DNA of 64,000 nucleotides. Source: Desulfobaccales bacterium (lineage in GTDB: Bacteria > Desulfobacterota > Desulfobaccia > Desulfobaccales > 0-14-0-80-60-11). This document shows positions 61,742-64,000 of this stretch, in pieces; within the stretch, counting starts at the first letter, position 1, and every line of letters begins with the position of its first letter. The stretch is taken from the NCBI GenBank assembly GCA_041648175.1, contig JBAZPO010000010.1, positions 5,001-69,000 of the forward strand. Reading direction: 5' to 3'. The notes beneath the pieces were generated by a model. That model was given only the letters and a program-made list of their open reading frames with translations, had not been told where the DNA came from and ran no database searches. Both the position numbers and the translations under genes were made by a program.

Positions 61742-62449
61742 TTAAATTTCCCGGCTGCAGCCGATTCCCTGGCCGGTGAGGAAATAGTATTCCTCGCCGG
61801 CGCAGGCCAGACAGACCTTTTGGCCCCCTTGCACCCTGATCCTGGGCTCCATCACCCCTTCGCCGCAGCGGGCGCAGACCTCGGTGGTGAAAATCCGGGC
61901 ATACGCCGGCATGTGGATGGTGAGGGTCTCGATCAGGAACTGCTCGGAGAGGTCCACTTCTTCCAACTCCCGGCGGGCCACGCCTTCCCACAGGTGGTGG
62001 AAGCGGTGGTGATCCTCCTCGGTGCCCTGGCGCTGGACCACCACCTTCTCAAACAACGGTCCCGCGGCGGGGTAGCGGGCAAACATGCGCTCCCTAAAGT
62101 CAGGGTGCACCACCAGGCGCACTGCCGCGCCGTCGCTGCGCCGGGCCACGGTGACTGCGGTTTTGCCCAAATCTTTATAAATCAAGGCGTTGTTGCCGAA
62201 GGTGCAGCCGGTGACCACCTGGATACCGTCGACGAAGCAGTTGTTACACTCGACGACGGCCACCATTTCCTCCATGCCGGTGTTTTCCTGATCCAGATAG
62301 TCCATAGCATACTGGCCAGCCTTGACCCCCAGGGCCAGGTAAGGGCAGCGGTGCCCGTGCATGGATTCGGCGTGGCGCAACAACCCTTCCAGGTCCCTGC
62401 TGCGAATCATGGCTTCTACGGCCGCGCGGGCCGAGGCGTGTTCATGCAT
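61742..62449 (-). CDS. FmdE-like protein with C-terminal zinc ribbon
   Basis: A 235-residue protein. The FmdE domain (about 20-170) shows MHGHRCPYLALGVKAGQYAM and the conserved NNCFVDGIQVVTGCTFGNNA. The C-terminus has a four-Cys zinc finger (CARCGE ... CLAC). FmdE is named for a subunit of formylmethanofuran dehydrogenase, but the stand-alone family is widespread in anaerobes and its activity is unclear; molybdenum/tungsten handling or redox sensing are possible. No other fmd genes are here. Confidence 0.88.
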   Translation of the reverse strand: MHEHASARAAVEAMIRSRDLEGLLRHAESMHGHRCPYLALGVKAGQYAMDYLDQENTGMEEMVAVVECNNCFVDGIQVVTGCTFGNNALIYKDLGKTAVTVARRSDGAAVRLVVHPDFRERMFARYPAAGPLFEKVVVQRQGTEEDHHRFHHLWEGVARRELEEVDLSEQFLIETLTIHMPAYARIFTTEVCARCGEGVMEPRIRVQGGQKVCLACAGEEYYFLTGQGIGCSREI

Positions 62450-62470
62450 AGTGTGATTCCTTTATTCGAT

Positions 62471-63544
62471 TTAAAGAATTATTTTGTTATCCTTAAGCCA
62501 TTTTTCAATCTGTGGTGATAATGTTTTATTAAGATTTTGAATATCAAATTCAATATACAATTTACCCACTATATCAGAATTTAACTTAAACATGGTTCGT
62601 TCCTTTAAGAGACAGATTTTCTTCTTTAGTCAGAACATATAACCAACTTCAAAAGATACATTTGGATTAAAAATATCACTCTCCAATCGCTCAAAAACAG
62701 CTATTGCAAAGCTGCAACCATAAATGTAACTTTCTATATTTATTAATAGATCGTCAGAATAGCTCCTAATATCTGCTCTTAATAGATTAATATTGAATTT
62801 ATTGAATATATCCTTCAAAACTTTATAAATATTAATATGTAACTTTGTTGACTTAAAGGACATTATAAGAAAACAGTTCCGTCCATATTCGGGGAAATCC
62901 TGAAAAAGTCTTATTAGGGATGATCTAACCCATGATAAAGCTCTTTCGATTGGGGATTCTTTCAATTCAGAAATATCTAAACCTTTTAAAATTTCTGTAA
63001 ATTTGACATCGAGAGCTTTATCATAGGCAGCATTTATATGAGATAACGTATTATATGGAGTATGAAGTCGTTTATCGATCCAAGTCTCATTTGCCCAAAT
63101 GGGGAACACATCATCGAAACTTTCTAAAATTGCAACAAAAATATCAAGATCATAAATTTCCTTCCTTAAATTTTTTTGTGCTATTGAGATAGAGAGATCA
63201 ATAATATTTTCCCTTGTCATAATTCTTCTACCCAATGTATCTGAATATGGAGGGATATCTGAATCATATGGATCAAGAATATCTTCTACTATATTATTCC
63301 TCCTCATTGCTAAGATAGCTTCATCTGGATTGCCTCCAAGATTATTTAATGCAGATCTCAAGTGAGGCATTGTCTCCAAACATGATAATAGAAAGAATGA
63401 ATGATGTATCGGAAGTGTGTTATGTTCCTCGCAAAAATGTTCGACATATTCAAAGATAATTTTTGCTGCTTTCGATAAGCGAAAGCCAAAAGAACTTACA
63501 TATTTTTCTAAATCTAAAATAGCTTCGGTAGAGGTTAATGTCAT
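62471..63544 (-). pseudogene. Clp-N-like/TIR-like protein gene interrupted by an in-frame TGA
   Basis: The open part (63544-62630) gives 304 residues ending NVSFEVGYMF. The reading frame then has TGA at 62632-62630 and continues in frame for 52 codons to TAA at 62471: KKKICLLKERTM, NSDIVGKLYIEFDI, IEKWLKDNKII. This continuation matches the normal end of the predicted nucleotide-binding TIR-like family (EVGYM...LLKE...DIVGKLY...EFD...KWL). A single change (for example GGA to TGA) explains the break. The N-terminus (about 1-200) looks like a Clp-N-type helical repeat; the TIR-like domain is about 215-357. It is strongly AT-rich and starts six bases after the upstream gene. It may be a damaged defence gene. 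Confidence 0.75.
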
Positions 63545-63550
63545 CTTAAT

Positions 63551-64000
63551 TCACCAGATAATCCGCACCCCTCCCAGGTCTTGAATGGAAAAGGTTTGGG
63601 CATGCGTCAACGAGCCCATAAACATCATGTTCTTGGGAATGTCCAGTTCTTTGGATAGGGCGTCTACGGTCTCTGGGGTGAACAGGCCTTTCCGGGCCTG
63701 GTACTCGATCTTCAGGTCGGGATGCAATTCCCGGATAATCCCCAGGTTGCGGTGAATGTTTAACTCCGCGGCAGGATCGTCTTCGGTGTAGAGACGAAAA
63801 ATCAAGACATTCTGACAGTCTTCATTGCGGCTCAGGTAATTGAAGGCCTTGATCATACGGTTCAGGGTGCCCAGGCCCACAAACACCACGGCCCGGATAT
63901 TGGCGATGGCCTCGATGCGTTCTTCCACCCCTTCCCGCCAGTGGGAGAACCGGGTGAGGACCCGGTCAATGAGGGTAAGGATCCATTTGAGGATAGGGAT
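63551..64000 (-). CDS. C-terminal part of an APC-type permease (5' end outside window)
   Basis: The frame is open to the window edge, with 149 residues visible. The first 20 residues (IPILKWILTLIDRVLTRFSH) look like the end of a membrane domain. The rest is a soluble tail (RAVVFVGLGTLNRMIKAFNY, NVLIFRLYTEDDPAAELNIH, LDIPKNMMFMG, DLGGVRIIW) of the kind found behind amino-acid permeases of the APC superfamily. This is judged by pattern only. An internal GTG (63928) is not the real start. TGA ends it six bases before the AT-rich gene. Confidence 0.6.
   Translation of the reverse strand: MPILKWILTLIDRVLTRFSHWREGVEERIEAIANIRAVVFVGLGTLNRMIKAFNYLSRNEDCQNVLIFRLYTEDDPAAELNIHRNLGIIRELHPDLKIEYQARKGLFTPETVDALSKELDIPKNMMFMGSLTHAQTFSIQDLGGVRIIW

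Noticed and set aside
62630..62632. TGA read as selenocysteine in the TIR-like gene
   Set aside because: The position is not a catalytic Cys site in the family, and no stem-loop of SECIS type is obvious just downstream. A nonsense change is simpler.

Overview
The window looks like a chromosomal segment of a moderately GC-rich (roughly 55-60%) Gram-negative bacterium. The gene types fit the Desulfobacterota (former Deltaproteobacteria): archaemetzincin beside an NtrC-type two-component pair, a Cys-rich GcvH-like protein, GldA/F/G-like ABC genes with DUF4340, an FmdE-like protein, an lspA-lgt-cdsA-ileS cluster and an ubiE/menG-type methyltransferase. This placement is an inference from gene content; no database search was run.

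Layout. 1-0.7 kb: 3' end of 23S rRNA, 5S rRNA and its terminator. 0.7-3.8 kb: accessory cargo (a truncated TPR membrane protein, a hicA-hicB pair, a hicB-hicA pair with a DUF6557-like gene) separated by two extra, partial copies of the 5S 3' end plus terminator. 3.8-9.5 kb: a Rieske/FAD reductase, a third toxin-antitoxin pair beside a short guaB-like remnant, then guaB, a Ppx/GppA phosphatase and hpt (purine and (p)ppGpp/polyphosphate metabolism). 10-18.9 kb: a PHP-glycosyltransferase fusion, phosphatidylserine decarboxylase, three methyltransferases including UbiE/MenG, a quinone oxidoreductase, an AlkA-like glycosylase and SurE. 19-24.8 kb: a four-gene Gld-like ABC operon and a GalE-like epimerase. 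25-34.8 kb: a TolC-like protein, an AT-rich SGNH hydrolase, a BrnT-BrnA pair, and cdsA, lgt, lspA and ileS. 35-41 kb: a glycine-zipper lipoprotein, then a sigma-54-type unit: a tandemly duplicated Cys-rich/GcvH-like gene, an archaemetzincin, a PAS histidine kinase and an NtrC-family regulator. 41-42.4 kb is a repeat-rich region without genes. 42.4-47.3 kb: an oligopeptide-binding lipoprotein, tRNA-Pro(CGG), and a cysteine synthase fused to a cysteinyl-tRNA-synthetase-like domain that has lost its catalytic motifs. 47.3-59.7 kb: a small gene behind a sigma-54-like promoter, a proteasome-fold protein without a catalytic Thr, and an ABC exporter (adaptor, ATPase, three FtsX/MacB permeases) whose genes are separated by unrelated cargo: a nucleoside phosphorylase, a lysozyme-LysM-M15 peptidoglycan hydrolase, and an AT-rich cassette of two receiver proteins, a CHAT protease and a Trypco1 protein. 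59.7-64 kb: a MITE-like element, DUF3096 and DUF1003 proteins, an outer-membrane-type periplasmic protein, an FmdE-like protein, and an AT-rich Clp-N/TIR-like gene broken by an in-frame TGA behind a permease-like gene that runs off the window.

The strongest candidate for an undescribed system is the two-receiver + CHAT + Trypco1 cassette at 56.0-58.4 kb, which has the parts of a bacterial conflict or immune system. Next are the CysK/dead-CysRS fusion at 44.7-47.0 kb and the cargo modules bounded by duplicated 5S rRNA ends at 0.5-2.8 kb. Several families of short palindromic repeats recur between genes throughout.
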